Assembly (NCBI GenBank): GCA_013397455.1
Contig: VYZB01000116.1
Span: forward strand, 898,501 to 962,500
Source: Crotophaga sulcirostris
Taxonomy: Eukaryota; Chordata; Aves; Cuculiformes; Crotophagidae
Length of the DNA: 64,000 nucleotides
Direction: 5' to 3'
Under the pieces are notes generated by a model. It was not told where the DNA came from, ran no database searches, and saw nothing but the letters and a program-made list of their open reading frames with translations. The position numbers and the translations under genes are program-made. Shown here piece by piece: positions 1-14,177 of this stretch (position 1 is its first letter; the number at the start of each line of letters is the position of its first letter).

Positions 1-3000
1 GTATATACATGTGAGATAGTGTGTGTTCTTCTCCATGTAAAACAACCTCTTTGATCATTTGCAGGCTGTTTTCTGCCACTGGCACAGTTCTGAAACAACC
101 CTGCTTTGCACAGTTTCAGTTTTTCGTTATGGCCTTGACCTCTACCTTTGACACTTAAGAACACAGCTTCCATTTGCTATGGCTTGCCAGTGTCCTTTGA
201 AACTCCAGATTTTCTTTTTTGTTTCTTTTTTTTGGTTTATTTACTTGCTTTACAATCTCACTTTTTTATGGCGATCCTGCTCCAAAATGCCTTTTCACTA
301 GGTTTGCTCCTAGCTTCACTCCTCTGAATTTTTCCTGTAAGTCGACTTGGCCCTCTTCTTCCAAGAAAATAACCCAAAAATATAATCAACAGTCTTGTTT
401 GTCAGTAGATACCATAAAAATCTACAGCAGTTGGATTGTAACATATTAAAGAAAAAGACTACTTCTTTTTAAGTTCGTTATATTGGAAATCTTTATGGTT
501 TTGTGATTTTTAGCATAGGGAAGGCATTGTTTCGGTGCACCACCGAATGTATAAGGGTACAGCAACTATATTATCCTGAAAAGAATTGTTCTTCAAGTCG
601 TGTCAAGCCAAGTAATTTATCTTTTTCCCTTCTAGAAGCTCTGTGCAATACTCTACAGTTGTTTTTAAAGAGTTATATTCATTCTTCTCATTTATAAATT
701 GGATGCTAAAGACTGTGAAAGAACTGGTTTGGGGTACTTTTTGCGTTAGTGAACAACAGAGGGGAAAAAAACATTAGAATACCTGGAGTTCACACTTCCA
801 GTTCTGAACTCTGACTTCTTTCACTTAAACAGGTATTAAAGGTTGGTGTTAAAGTGGTGTAAAATTTGTGTGATTAAGAAAAGAATTGTACGGTCCCCTA
901 CAAAAGGGGATGTCTTATTTCTTTGTGAAGCTGTCATTGCAGACTACTCCCTGCAGAACAAGCAGAGATTTAAAGCTCCGATGAATGGCTGTTTTACAGA
1001 GTAGATACTTTCCTTCCAGCTTTATCTTTTGAACCTTTGACATTACTTAGATTAGTCAAAAACAGTTTGACCCTATTATTTCAGCAGAAATCATTGTTTT
1101 TCCCTATGACAAATTATAGATAGGTTAAATTTTCAGGAGCTGTTAAGTTGCAGGCTTAGAAGTTACTTGGGCATTTTGCAAAATTTAATCTAAATCTTCT
1201 GGGTATGTGGAGTTTTTTTTCATCTCTTAGAGTTCTTACAGATAAGGACCCCAGAGCTGCGGCTTCATCTTCAGTTTTATTTTGCACTTAGAGCATTATG
1301 TATTTTTTTAGAAAAAAAGTTGCAGCCTACCCAAATTACACTTCAGTCTAGCAATTTTATGTCCTTAGGAATGCTCTGAATTATCTTAATCACATTCTCC
1401 AGTGATATATTGCTACCTTTAAAAAATACTGCGAGGAGAATATCACAAGTGTACAAGAGGGAGTTGAAGAATAGAGATGCGACAGTTAAAGGAAAAAAGG
1501 AAAACTAATCAAAACCCAAGACGTAAGTTAAGCTGACTAGAAAATTAACCATTAAAAAGTTTCAGGAAATCAAGAAACAATGCTCCTTTGATGGCATTGC
1601 AAGTACGTGTCTGTGTAACTATTTGGTTTACAGTAGAGTTGTAGGAGCCAAATTCTGTTCTCATTTAAACCTGTGTGTTGTTTAAAACTGGTAAACACTT
1701 AAAAGGACTTTGTATCAGTTTAACTCTACTAGTTACTGCAGAGATGCGACTGAGTTAAGGCAAGCTCTGATTGTATATAAATAGCTACTGCCTGATGTAG
1801 TATTGACAGCATCTTCACTGAAATAAATTGTCCTTGAAACTATTTTTTGCTCTAAGACACCATTTCAATCAGAGTTTTTTTCCAAATCACGCTTATTAGA
1901 AAAGTCATTTAACCATCATTAACAAGGTACATAATTCCAGAAATCATTACAAGAAATGATGCTGTTTCAAAATGTATTTTACATTTATTATCTGGTTTAG
2001 TAAAATTTAAATAGCAAGTAGATACAATAGTTCATTAAGATGTAAAATGGTCAAATATTCTTTTTTTCATTTAAGAATGTCATGGTTTTAATTACATTAT
2101 TGCTATTTAGTATGAGAGAAACATCTTCTTTTCTGGGTCAGTGTTTTATATTTGTGTTATGATTAAAACGGTTTGACATTTTGAATAAAAATATATTAAT
2201 TTGTTGTATTAATTAAAAATAATGACCTAGAAAAATGCTTCCAAACTAACCTAAAGACGTCAGCACAGTGAGACATGACAGTTGTGCCATATTGTCACTA
2301 TTAATGACATTTTATTAAGAAATTTTGAAGTGTACATGCAAATGAAAAAAAATAAAATTATGAACAATTTTCATTTTTAAAACCCTGTATATGAAATCTT
2401 CAGTCCACAGAAAGGGTCACAGATACTTGGGAAGGCAAAACCAACTTTTGAAATATTGACATTTCCTGTGAAATGTAAAGGGCAGCTTTTGCACAGGTAG
2501 ATATTTGTTCTTTTTAAATACATGTTAGCCTTCTGCTGCCAAAGCGGGGAGAGGGCAAGTACACACGAGGTGAAATCCTGAAGCCTTTGAAGTTTAGCCA
2601 TAGATTTTTAATGAGATTGTTCCCAGGGTTGTTCATTTGTACATATAAACTGCTAATACCATATTGTTAATTAAAAGTACTGCAATTTTCATAAATATGT
2701 ATATGATATATGAAAATTAATGGTCTAGAGAAATGGGAAATAATAAATGAAATTATATTAATTATCTCTCCTGAAACCAGTTCAGACACACAGCTCACAC
2801 TAGTTAGAGACACCAGGTTCTACTTTGTGTCATAGGGCAGAATATCACTGAAGACAAACTAAATAATCATCAACAGAGGAATGCAAATTAAAATTAAAAA
2901 TTCCACAGACAATAAATGGTCATTATTTCATTTCTAGGACTGTATATTCCTGTTTGGAGATGTCATTTCTGAATTGAAGGCTGCAAGAAACCATCTGCCC

Positions 3001-5018
3001 ATTTGAGAGGACCTCAGAGGCAGCTCTCTTCTCCAAATTAGTAGTAAGCCCTGTTTTAGTGTGTCACAGATCAGCAAAGAACCTATTTCCATTTTGAATT
3101 CAGCACCCTACCTTATATTTTAGTTTAAGCTCAAGAAATTAACCAAATATGACTATCCCTAAGTCCAGTGTTTCTCCATCATCTATGTCAGCGCATTCCT
3201 GATTTTCACTTTTAGATTAATAACTCAATTCCCATCAAGAATCCTCTCTCTAAATTTGATCCCATTATTTTCAGTTTACCTAAAACTGTAGCGTGTCCCC
3301 TCTCCAGAACCGCACGGATTCAGCAGTGTCTTTTGAAGATACCCATCAGCCCTCGACATTTCTTATATTTCTCTGTCTTGAATGCGCAAATTCAAACCTG
3401 GAAATAGTTAATGCTTTACTCTGTATATACTCTTTCAGAACAGTGCAAGTGGCTTTATGGACCCCTGTTATCCTGCAAACTACTGTTGGGGAGCTATTGG
3501 TCTAGATATTTCGGTCATTAGCAAGAGAAGCTGCTAGCATCTTAAATTAAAATAGATCTTTGATTTCCCGCTAAGACCTCTAGAAAAGAAATTTACTTCA
3601 ATTCTTTCATAAAACTTTACAACTTTGTCTTCCCAGTGCAAGCTGGAGCCCTGGTGAGGCTGTCATTTGAACTGAAGCTGTATTGCAGCCTCTTTTGTTC
3701 TCTCCTTGCCTTAGATGCCTGCTTGCTGCCTGCTGGCTTGCAGGAGCGAGCAGGATGACTTGTGGTGACAGCTGTAAAGTTGCGGATGGGAGCAGAGAGA
3801 GGAAAAAAGCCCTTGTTCAGTTAGGAGGGGTTTTATATCGCTCTGTTTCCATAACTACACGGAGGGAGAAAAACATACTTCTTTCATGCTTGTCTAGATT
3901 CAAAATTGCCTGTTGTCATCCTTTTATGGGTTCAGCACCTTTGCGAGTTGGTCTTAGTAGCATTTTCGGATTATGAAATGATTGTGAAATTTGTATATCG
4001 CCTTCACAGTTGAAATTTTGTCTTAATCACTGTGTTTTCTGAGGTGTCCTTTTGTTTTCTTCTGTATTTGAAATGTTTTAGCCAAGCCTTATCAACCATC
4101 TTCATTATGTGAAAACCATTCAGCTCTCAAAATACTCTTTATAAGCTTGCTTAATTCTTAGAGAGCCCATAAATTTTAATACTCATTAAATAAATCTTTG
4201 TCCTTTAATCTCAACAGACTTCTTAAAAGTGCTTTTTTTTTAATTCCGAGTTTGGTAAGGCAGCTACTTAAACACTTCCTGATAATGTGTTTCTCTATGA
4301 GTATAAACAACATTTGCAGTTAAATGGTTTCTTACATTATCAGCCACAGTCACCGCTCATGTTCTCTTGCCATACTGTAGAAACTCACTGTTCATGCAAC
4401 ATGGATACTAGGAAGTGACTCTGCTTGGATTTATAAAAAAATATTTAATATTAACAACAATATCTTCCAGAAAGTTTGTTTTAAAATCCAGATTTAAAAA
4501 TCAAGGTTTACTCTATTAAGAGGAAATATGAGTTAGGCAGAACTGAGAGGGACATTTTACAAAAAAATTCCTAAACAGCTACTGTTAGGCTTTGAAAGCT
4601 TTACAGTGCTTATAAAAGAAGAAAAAAAAAATCAATTATAAAGTCTTTCACGTCTTTAGGACAGGTATAATCTAGAGATTTGAAAATGTTATAAGTAGGG
4701 AGATTTTTCAGAGAAACTCTGACACAAATTATGGCTTTTTTAACATATGAGACTGTGTTCCTAAAGCTCAAAATTGCATAGAAATTGAGGGCTTTCTCTG
4801 AGACCAAACTGCCTCCCCAGCTACACATACTTGCTCCCTTCTACCACTTTCCACTGCTACCATTGCCAGTTCTCTGCCTTGAGATGTCTCTGCGATCGTG
4901 CCCCAGCTCGTGGGGCAGAAAAATAGTTTCTTTATAATTTTTTCCAAACCTGTTGTCATATGTGATTATAAGGGAAGTTAACAGCCTTGTATTTATTATT
5001 TTTTTCTGTAACTGTGAG

Positions 5019-5086
5019 TAGGGGATTGGAACTAGATAATCTTTAAGGTTCCTTCCAACCCAAACCATTCTATGATTCTACGAGTG
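5019..5086 (+). mobile_element. CR1 LINE 3'-end fragment
   Basis: The stretch reads like the extreme 3' end of a CR1 element on the + strand: a gggattggaactagataatc block, then ccttccaacccaaaccattc and about two copies of the terminal octamer (attctatg, attctacg). CR1 elements are typically 5'-truncated; only ~70 bp is recognisable here. It is the only CR1 sequence I could see in the first 38 kb. Confidence 0.75.
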
Positions 5087-6540
5087 GACATGAGTGCAGC
5101 CACTGACTGATGCTGAAGCTGTAGACCAGGGAATCAGTCACTGAAGAAGAATTGTTGCGTCGCATAATACCCCTAGGGAGGTCCTAGAGTTGACTGGCAG
5201 CATTTTCATTAATTTATTTTACATGATTTGATTATAATTAGCTATTTTGATGGTGTAATGAATTACTAGGTCTCACTGTGGAGACAAGGTCTGTACTAAA
5301 AGAACAGTTCTCTATCATATGAGATATCCACTGGACCAAGTGATGCTGTTGCGTGCATTTAACCCAGTGCAAAACATGCCTGGTATTAAGTCCTCCACTG
5401 AGTATATCAGCCTAAATACTTAGATTTAGTACTTTATTATTTATAGATGTATAATATCTTCTGAAAGGGTGAGATTTCAGTAGCAAAGATCTGAGTTGGT
5501 TTTATTTGCTTTGATTAGGCAACATAAACTGCAATGTATGAATGCTAGAAAATAAATGTGTTACCACTGGTTAGCAAAGAAGGAGTTATTTCAAAGAATT
5601 GTGTTGATTACTCTTACATACATTTTAAGAAAAACCTAAGTCCTGGCCCCGTTGAAGCAGGGCAGTACTGCCTTTGTTTACAATGGGCAGAGGACATCCC
5701 CCTCCTCCTTTCTAATTAATGTATGTTAAGTGCTTTGAAGTCTTTGATCGTCAGGTGTTGCACCTTACAGTTGCTGGGTTTTTTTTTTCCTCTAATAGGT
5801 GCAATTTGTGTTGGATACATCCCTGATTTATTTTCAAAACCCTGACTTTTCTTATTTCGGAAAGCAAGAGTTTTGTTTGCCGGCTGTAGGTACGCGCACG
5901 CGAGTGACTGATTGCTGTTAATACACAATTCACAGCTTTTGTTCTAACACCACCAAAGCTGGTCAACGTTTGACTATTTGCTGACACGTTGGGAGCCTGT
6001 TGATTACACTATCGGTTTCACAGATGGGTGCTTCTTGTTCAAAGCCTTCAAAACTGGGAAACGTTTAGCTAATGCCTTGCACTACATAAAGAGATCAAAA
6101 AGGTCTAAAAGCTATCTGCTAGTCTTTCTGCTACAAGCAATTAGGATAATACTGACTCCATCCCAGATCACGTAGTAATAAATATTTTAGCCTTCCCTTA
6201 AGTGTGTATTGATATTCAGGGCTGCCTGCCGGTAAATAAAACAATCAGAACTAAATTTCTCTTTGAGTCTGGGCTGTTCTGTGTTTCCAGCACTCACAGG
6301 GTTTGGGGCTTTTTTCCTTCTCTTTCTGTCTGTCTCTCTCTCTCATTTTGTCTCCAGAGAAAATTATTGTCTGCCTGGAAATCAAGTTACAGTGCTAACT
6401 GAAATAGTGGCATGTTATATATGGAACAGGGGGCCAGGCTGGCAATTTGCTGGGATCCCCTGGGGTTTGTTTGCCTTGGCCAGTATACAACAGGCTGCAG
6501 CCAACTTTATATTTAATCAGGGGTGAATCCTATAATAAAA

Positions 6541-6594
6541 AAAAAAACCACAGCAGATCCTGATACAGAAAAAAACCAACAGATCCTGATACAG
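6541..6594. repeat. Short tandem repeat, ~27-bp unit, two copies
   Basis: Two consecutive units each consist of an A-rich run, acca, then cagatcctgatacag. The first is 28 bp (6541-6568) and the second 26 bp (6569-6594); they differ by a small insertion. Likely replication slippage; no function evident. Confidence 0.8.
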
Positions 6595-7477
6595 GAAGCT
6601 GATCTTTATCTCAGCATCTCAGCAGATATTTTTATGCTGGATCCTTTGGTCATGCTCCTTGTCCTTGTGTGGATCACAGCCTGTGTTAGAACATTAAGAA
6701 ATCAGATTGTCTTCATATTTTTTTTCATTCTTCCTGTGCATCCATATGTGTAATGTAAATGCAATTCATTTTCAAAGCCACTCACGTACACTCACTGTGC
6801 ATTTGTAACCCTGTATGATTATAAATTAGCAGGCCTGGATACCATAGAACACTTTACCTTATAAATCAAATTTTAGCCCCAAAACTCCCCTTTTTATTAT
6901 TTTTATGTGTAACTGTGATGCCATAATCTCTCCAAAGTTGCATTTAAAGTAGATTTTCTGGTAACTAGGGTTGTAGTTCATCTCTGAAGATAGTCAGAAA
7001 ATATGTTGAAATAGTTCTACAGCCAAATATAGGGAAATCTCAACTCTGTAATGTGTGAAGGCATCCTTGAGCTATCTCCTAATGTCAGTTCTAGTGATGA
7101 TAATAGGCTGAAAATTGGTTTCAAAACATGATACAGTGACTTCCCTGAGTTTTTTGTATATTTAGAAAGGCTCCATTTACGCATAGAGTAGTAATATTCT
7201 TCCTCAAGTAGGTAATCAAATGAGCTAACTTTGTTGTCCCCGTCTCATACTAGAAGAGGAGAAGAATTTGTCTATGTGAACAATGAAAAATTATTCAGCT
7301 CAATGGGGCATCTCATTGCCAACAGTCCTTTGAGTAGGCTTATCATATACAGCCACATACGTGTTGTTCAGCCTGAGATTTAAAAATATTTTCCCACTCT
7401 CCAGCATGTGTTGCTGCTTTCTTTAGTAGCACAGGTGTATAACAGTGTCAACAAGACTACAATCTAGACAGGTTGGT

Positions 7478-7665
7478 CTGCACTACAAAGCCCTACTGCC
7501 ATAGCTGTATCAGCTCAGAGTATGACAACTTCACACCCTGCATTTCACATTGCTGTGCTGACAAAACCCAGCAGAAGATGACTCTCGTTGCCTTTTGTTC
7601 AGAGGTCGGTGTAGCTGTGCCAGCAGTGATACCTCTCTATCAGCATATGCTCCATATTCACCAGG
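7478..7665 (+). repeat. Possible degraded interspersed repeat with internal quasi-repeats
   Basis: The segment begins tgcactacaaagccctactg and contains three related words: tagctgtatcagc, ttgctgtgctgac and tagctgtgccagc. The opening and these words recall an old amniote non-autonomous repeat family, but I cannot name it or define its ends. The assignment is tentative. Confidence 0.3.
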
Positions 7666-9728
7666 GAGTGTTAGCTGGGTAGCAGAGACTCAGTGGGGCA
7701 CGGCCTCGCTGAGCCTGTGCTTTGGGGCTGTGGTGCTCATGTAGTCAGTATTGAGCTTTTCTTCGTGCATTTTGTCTGGTTTAAGGGTTTATTAAAGCAG
7801 GAGAGTTTCCTGTGGAAACTACGCGATCAATACGGATTGAGAGGGGAGGGCTGGACACACCAGTGTCATACAATGTTATTTTGCACCTCCATCCCAAACC
7901 ATCAGCAGCCTGAGCATTTCACAGTGCAGAGCGAGTGTGTTTCACCATTTGTCTGCCTCCCCCATCTCACGGATAAAGGCTCCTTCTATAGGCAAGTCCC
8001 AGCTTTGTAACACCCCCTTCTCCTTCTGCTCTTGATGAAGAAGTTCAGCTGGAATTGAGATCCAAAAGGAAAAAGTGGAAGTATTTATCTGCAAGAGATT
8101 AATTTTCACCTTCTGTGCAAAAAAAATATAAGTGTCTAGTCTCAGCTAATTATCTAATCTCCCATGATAAACCCTGGGGAGATACACCTGTGGTAGTGCA
8201 TCCTACCTGATTGAGCACACAGAAATGCTGGGCTGCACATGAGACGTGTTTCTGTCTCTATTTGACTACAGAGGCAGTCCTGATAACCAGACATTTAATT
8301 TTTAGAGTCCAGGAAGGATACTGAAGATCATGAGATAATAGCTGAGACATCCTCAGCTGTTAATGATACCCACAAGGCTTCACTCATTCCTATTTTATTC
8401 TATTGCTATTTCATTTCAGTCTAAAAGATAATAAGGGACCTATTTCTTGTCCTCGATCCTGAGTAGGAAGCTGTTCAACAGAGGTGTGTACTTGTCTTCA
8501 CACCACATGGAAGCTGCTGGTGTGTTGTCAACTGGGAAATAACTAACCCCTTGCCCAATAATCATGGGAGACCCTAAGGGATTATGTTCAGTGGTAGCTA
8601 GTTTGCAGTGTCAAGGTATCGCAGGGGAGTGAAGAACAGCCTCAGCCACTGCAACACCATGTGCGTCTGCATAACTTCATCAGGCTGACCTAATGAGACA
8701 ACTAGGCATTTCATTGTTATCTCTCCATGCAGCTGCTTCAAGCTACATATCAGCAGTGTGAGGGCAAATGGAGCAGTTTATCGTGGCACTCTCCAGGCTT
8801 GGGAGTTTTCTGTGTGTCTCTGGGTGTAGCAGTGAGGAGAAAGACAGACTTGTCAAAATCCGTGAATAATCATGAATTCTTGTGTGATTCAATAGGATGG
8901 GTTTGCCATGGTGCATATTTTCCAATCACTCGTAACTCCTATTTGACTGCCAAGTCTTTTGCTTCATAATTTAATTTTTTTGTAGCTGCACACTCTCTAC
9001 TACCACTGTCAATCAAAATGAGCATGTGTGTGCAGTACTGGCACTTCATGGTTAAAATGCTTGTTTTACATAAGTAGAGCATAACCTTGGGAATTAATCT
9101 CCTTATTTATGAAGGCAAGAAAGTAATTGGATTTTCCTTCTGGTAACTTTTCTTGGCTTTCCCACATTTTCTCTCTCATTCATGAAAGCATGGGGTTGTC
9201 TGGGAAGGTACTGGTCTCTTTCACGTTCTTCACAAAAATAATTAGTGATGTTTCATCAATTACCCTTTGCTTTATAATAGGTTTGTTTTTCCAAGAAAAT
9301 TTTAAAAGTACTTCTTGTAAAAAGTGTTCTTCAATATTTCACAGCTCATTATATTTTAGCTCTTGCTACCCCCTTTTAAAGCCTCATCTACTAGAATTTA
9401 AGTAAAAAGTTCTTCTTTAAAAGTGGAAATAAACCTGAGCGCTTCCACTGTGCCACAGGAGTGAGTTAGAGAGGGTCTTTGACTGGGTATCTAGTATCCA
9501 CTGCACTTGAAATACAGAATAAACAAACTTGGGGAATAATTGTTCATTTTTTATTTCTGATCTTAAGTAATTTGAAAAAAAAAGATTCACTGTATAATTT
9601 CTGTTCCCTTTGCTTGATCTACACAATTACACAGTTGTTCTTGGTCCTACATTTGATCCAGGGCTTCAGTTTAATTTGTAATTTGTCTATTCATTAAGAG
9701 GGATAAAAGGTAGTATGATAGGTGGAGC

Positions 9729-9806
9729 TGGGGACCAGGACTCCAAGCTTCTGAGTTTTTCCTGGCTCTGTTCCTGATCTGAGGAAAGTCACTTACACCT
9801 TGTGGC
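9729..9806 (+). mobile_element. MIR-like SINE relic
   Basis: The sequence runs ggggaccaggactccaagct, then tcctggctctgttcctgatc and aaagtcacttacaccttgtg. This order resembles the body of amniote MIR SINEs (word 'ctggctctg..' followed by 'aagtcactta.cct'). It is diverged and lacks clear termini. The family call is from memory. Confidence 0.5.
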
Positions 9807-12800
9807 CGATATTGCCTCTGAGACTCTCAATATAATTATGTCTAAATGCCCCCAGGCAATGATACGAAGGCTGATAATGGCAAGATAGGAAGTGCTTCCT
9901 TTCACAAGCTCCACAGAGATGTTCAGTTACAGGTTTCAGGTCAAGTCCCCTTTCGGTTCTACCACTATGTGGCTCATGCAATTATGGAAGAACATGGGGG
10001 TGTCTGTTGTGTACTTCTTTATGAAGAAAACTTTCAACCAACCTTTGACTGAGAACAATCTGTGTAATGATGAAGATGACAGAAAGGATTGGGTTGGTTT
10101 CTGCAGTCCCAATGTGTGTGTGCTCCTCAGGCAGGCAGGAAAATCCCTGCACAATGGATGTGAGAGCATTTGCAGTGAGTCACTGAGGAGAGGGAACATC
10201 AGTGCCCACTCTGCTGAAACCTTGCACCATTTTTACCTGGATGTCTTTAAAAACATCAAATGAGGGCAGAAAAAAAGGCAAACAAAGAAAAAAAATGTCT
10301 GTAAGAACAAAGAAACCAGAGGAGTAAATAACCACTGGGAAATTACCAGCATATCCCTTTCTGAATGTTTCAGGAAATTCCATTTGTTGGAGGAAACACT
10401 GAAAATTAGGAGTTGCCCAGAAGAGGGACTAGCAGGAGACAGCCGAGATCATTTTTCACTGCCAGGACTGCACTGTGTTGTCTCTCCTTTTACAACTCAT
10501 CGACAGACATTATTACCTGGTGAAAAAATTTGTTTTGCAACTCATCCTGAGTCCTCATAAATCATTAATGCCTGGCTAAGCACAGTGTGAGCATTACAAA
10601 TACTCTGAGAATGAGGGCCCGTTCTGATACAACCTTGTGTCCAATACTAATGCCTGCAAGTTATTTAGTAATACAAAGGAGCCTCAGCGGGGAAGATCAA
10701 TGAATCAATGCAGTCTCCTGACTTCCTTCTCCTCTCCCCCTGCCTCTTCTCTTTTGAGTTCAGAAACTACAAAAAATACAGGACTACTCATAGCCGTCTC
10801 TCTGTGGAGGGCACTATAACAAGTCAGGGGAACAAGGAGGGAATTATGGTCCCCAGATGCCTATAGGGATCAGTTTCTGATTCGGGTTTGTTCCAATTTC
10901 TGATTTTTTTATGAGCCAAATTGCAGTGCTGCTCCAGAGCTGTGTTTCCTAGATGCATACAGTATAAAGCACACTGGAGTGTGTGAAGAACATAGATAGT
11001 AGCTGTGTCCAGGAACTGCAGGACTGGAAGTAATTAAAGGGTGCTCAGTAAAGTTCAAGAGCCTTTTGAAGACTTAGATGCTCCAGTCAGCTCTCATGAA
11101 GTGGAGATAGATAGTATGGAGAGCACAGCAACTATAGGTACAGTGGTTGACCTTTATGTCTTGTTATTCAGCAATCTCAGCCATAATCATGAGTTCATGG
11201 ATGCTCTCTACTATCTTGCTTGCCCTGAGCCCACCTGCGAAAAAACCCAGCCCATTCAGAGTGCCCCTAAACTCTGTTTCCTCTCATCTCCATTCTTGGA
11301 GTATAGGATCCATCTTTGCAGTTGTTATTCATACAGTTGTAGTCTTTGAGCACTAAGAATAATTGATCATGAGCTTTAAAGGGAGGAAATGGAATGAGGT
11401 GAGATGGACATTGACCCCTTGTTTAAGTGTAATCTTGTATGACTTAGTCTTGGTTAGAGCCCTTTTTCTGAAAGGCTTCTGCAAGGAAGATTGTAAAGGG
11501 CTGCCATGGATACTAGAGAAAAGGATCTTCAATACGAGCTTAGGAAAAGTGCAAATGGGGATGGAGGACCGTAGTTGAGCAAATTTGAAAAGGAGAATGA
11601 CAAAACAAAAGTGAAATTAAGTATGGTGTGAGAGAGAAAATTTAGAGGGAAAAGCAACTGTCTTTAAGGCATGAAATGATAGAAAATTGGTCAGGAAGAA
11701 AATGTAGTTGCGGTAAGTGAAAGTGGGAAAATGGACGAAGACAGTAAAAAAAAAGTTGTTCATATGTGAAAAGGGACAGAAAATCACCTCCAAAGATACG
11801 CAGCTAAGAAAGCATCAGGTGCTGTTCCTGTGAAACCAGGGGCTTTAGTCACTTTGACCCTAAATCAGGTAGAACACCCCTTGTGTCCAAAGCATCCTCA
11901 GTCTGAAGCATTTCTGGTCACGTCAGTCTTTAGGCACTGCTCCTCCAGTGAAAGCTTGAATCTTCCCTGTAGAAGAGTGAACATTTGGATCCCATTTTAA
12001 GTTTTGCTCGAAATGTATCATTGTACTTTAGCTCAGATGAATTCGTTAAAAATAGTCCCCGCTATGGCACCCACAGGACAGAGTGGTTTGTTTTCCCCTG
12101 TTATAGATCTGACACAAGCCTGCTGTTATTTCTCTGCCCTCTCTAACGATCTGCTTGCTCTCTGGAGAGCACTGACCCATTTCAGCACAGAATAATTAGC
12201 CTTTCAGACACTACTGTGTTTCCATTAAATAGACATAAATGTGCAAGGTGACATTTATTTACTTAGGCCTGAAAAATGGGCACCAAAGATATTGGTGCTT
12301 GGGAGAACTTCAATTTCTTTTCATGCAACAGTTGTATATTTGCATGCTTTCATGTTTTTTAACCACTAGTGCTTTGTTGAAATGATTCCTGTTGAGTTTC
12401 ACTCGGGAAGCAGAACACAAAAATTATTTGGGTCTGCGTTTCACCCTCAGGCCCTTTGGTGATTCTTTGGCAAGCCAGCACCTGAGCCCAACAGTGGCAT
12501 TAAATGTAGTTATAGTTACACGCACTTTGGGTCCCTTTTATTTTGTGTAAGAGGGGACTCCATGTAAAGAACTGTTGGTGATTTACAGATCTGTCTGAAG
12601 AGGAATGTGTTCAGGGTGTTACAGTAGAGAAAATGAGAACCTTGACCTATTGCAAACATAAAATAAAACCAAAATCCTTTAGTATTTAAAATCAGCTCTT
12701 TTATCATCTTGATCACTGGCTTCTGAACCGCCAGACTATTGCCCAGGTGAGAAGTATATTATTCATCTTGATAGCCACTTTGGTCTGCAAAGTTGGAGGG

Positions 12801-13511
12801 TAGCCTTACCCTTAAAAGTCCAGCCAGCATATAAAACATGTAGGTTTCTTATACAGCTCACATCCACACATGAAGAGGTGGCATGCTATTATTTCATTCT
12901 GTTAGTACCAATAGGCTTTATAAAAGGAGGCACCATGCAAGGTAGGTGCTTTATTGCAGGATGGAAACACTTTCATAGGTTATTTTAATCATTATGATTC
13001 TTTCATGATGTGTGAAAGTTGATTGTTGCTGTAAATGAAGCCATTGAAGGCTAAAAAATAAAAATGCTGTGATGGTAAAAATCCTCAGAGTGCAAAAAAT
13101 GGGAAATGCTATAAAAGGTGGTAATTTATTCTCTGTGTGAGATTATTTTTTATCATAAGCATGCTTTTAAACTAATTCTAAAAGATATACAATTGTAGTC
13201 TACATAGCTGAGGTATATTGCAAGATGCTTTGATAATCTGACTAATTTTTAATGCACTGTAATTTATGTATTATTTAGAAGTACTGTTTTATTCTGTTAA
13301 CTGAGAGGCTTAACACATTTTTACTATGCTAAGGATAAGTTATTTCTGCAGGTTTTGTGGTTTTATTATTTTGACCCATATCCAGTTCATATTGCATCAT
13401 AATACCATATTTTTACTAATATTATTCTAGTATGTTCAAAACTTATTTAATTTTGGATATAAATTCATTAGCTCTTGATTTTTATTATAACAAATTATTT
13501 TAACTTTTCTG

Positions 13512-13828
13512 TGATAATGCATTCTCTGTGTTTCTGATTTGCTGGTGCTGAAATATTTTGGTTTTGTTTTCAACCCTTCCAAATTTAGGATTGTTTTTTG
13601 CTTTTTTTCTATATATATGTATTTCAGTTGTTTAGACCTACTGGTTCCTGCTTTTTTTTTTTCTTTTCTTTGATAATGCATTCTCTGTGTTTCTGATTTG
13701 CTGGTGCTGAAATATTTTGGTTTTGTTTTCAACCCTTCCAAATTTAGGATTGTTTTTTGCTTTTTTTCTATATATATGTATTTCAGTTGTTTAGACCTAC
13801 TGGTTCCTGCTTTATTTTTCTTTTCTTA
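13512..13828. repeat. 159-bp tandem duplication, two near-identical copies
   Basis: Copy 1 (13512-13670) and copy 2 (13671-~13828) both start tgataatgcattctctgtg and run in register to ctggttcctgcttt, giving a fixed 159-bp offset. They differ mainly in the terminal T-rich run (a pure T tract in copy 1, interrupted by an A in copy 2). Such similarity in intronic DNA implies a recent event or an assembly duplication. Antisense frames across it give a twice-repeated peptide that is purely a by-product. Confidence 0.95.
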
Positions 13829-13949
13829 ATATGTTATGTTTGTAACTTCTGACTGTCTGTGTTGAGCCAATTTTACCAACAAAGATATCAGTTGTTTCCT
13901 GTTTCTCTACTTCTTTACAAAAATATTGAAAAGTAAAAAGTAAAAATAA

Positions 13950-14177
<228 letters not shown>

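Noticed and set aside
2336..2888. Two POU octamers (atgcaaat at 2336-2343 and 2881-2888)
   Set aside because: An 8-bp word is expected by chance a few times in 64 kb of AT-rich DNA; no supporting context.
13436..13741. Antisense open frame with a twice-repeated peptide of about 23 residues
   Set aside because: The peptide repeat is a direct consequence of the 159-bp DNA tandem duplication; it overlaps intron and has no domain or coding context.
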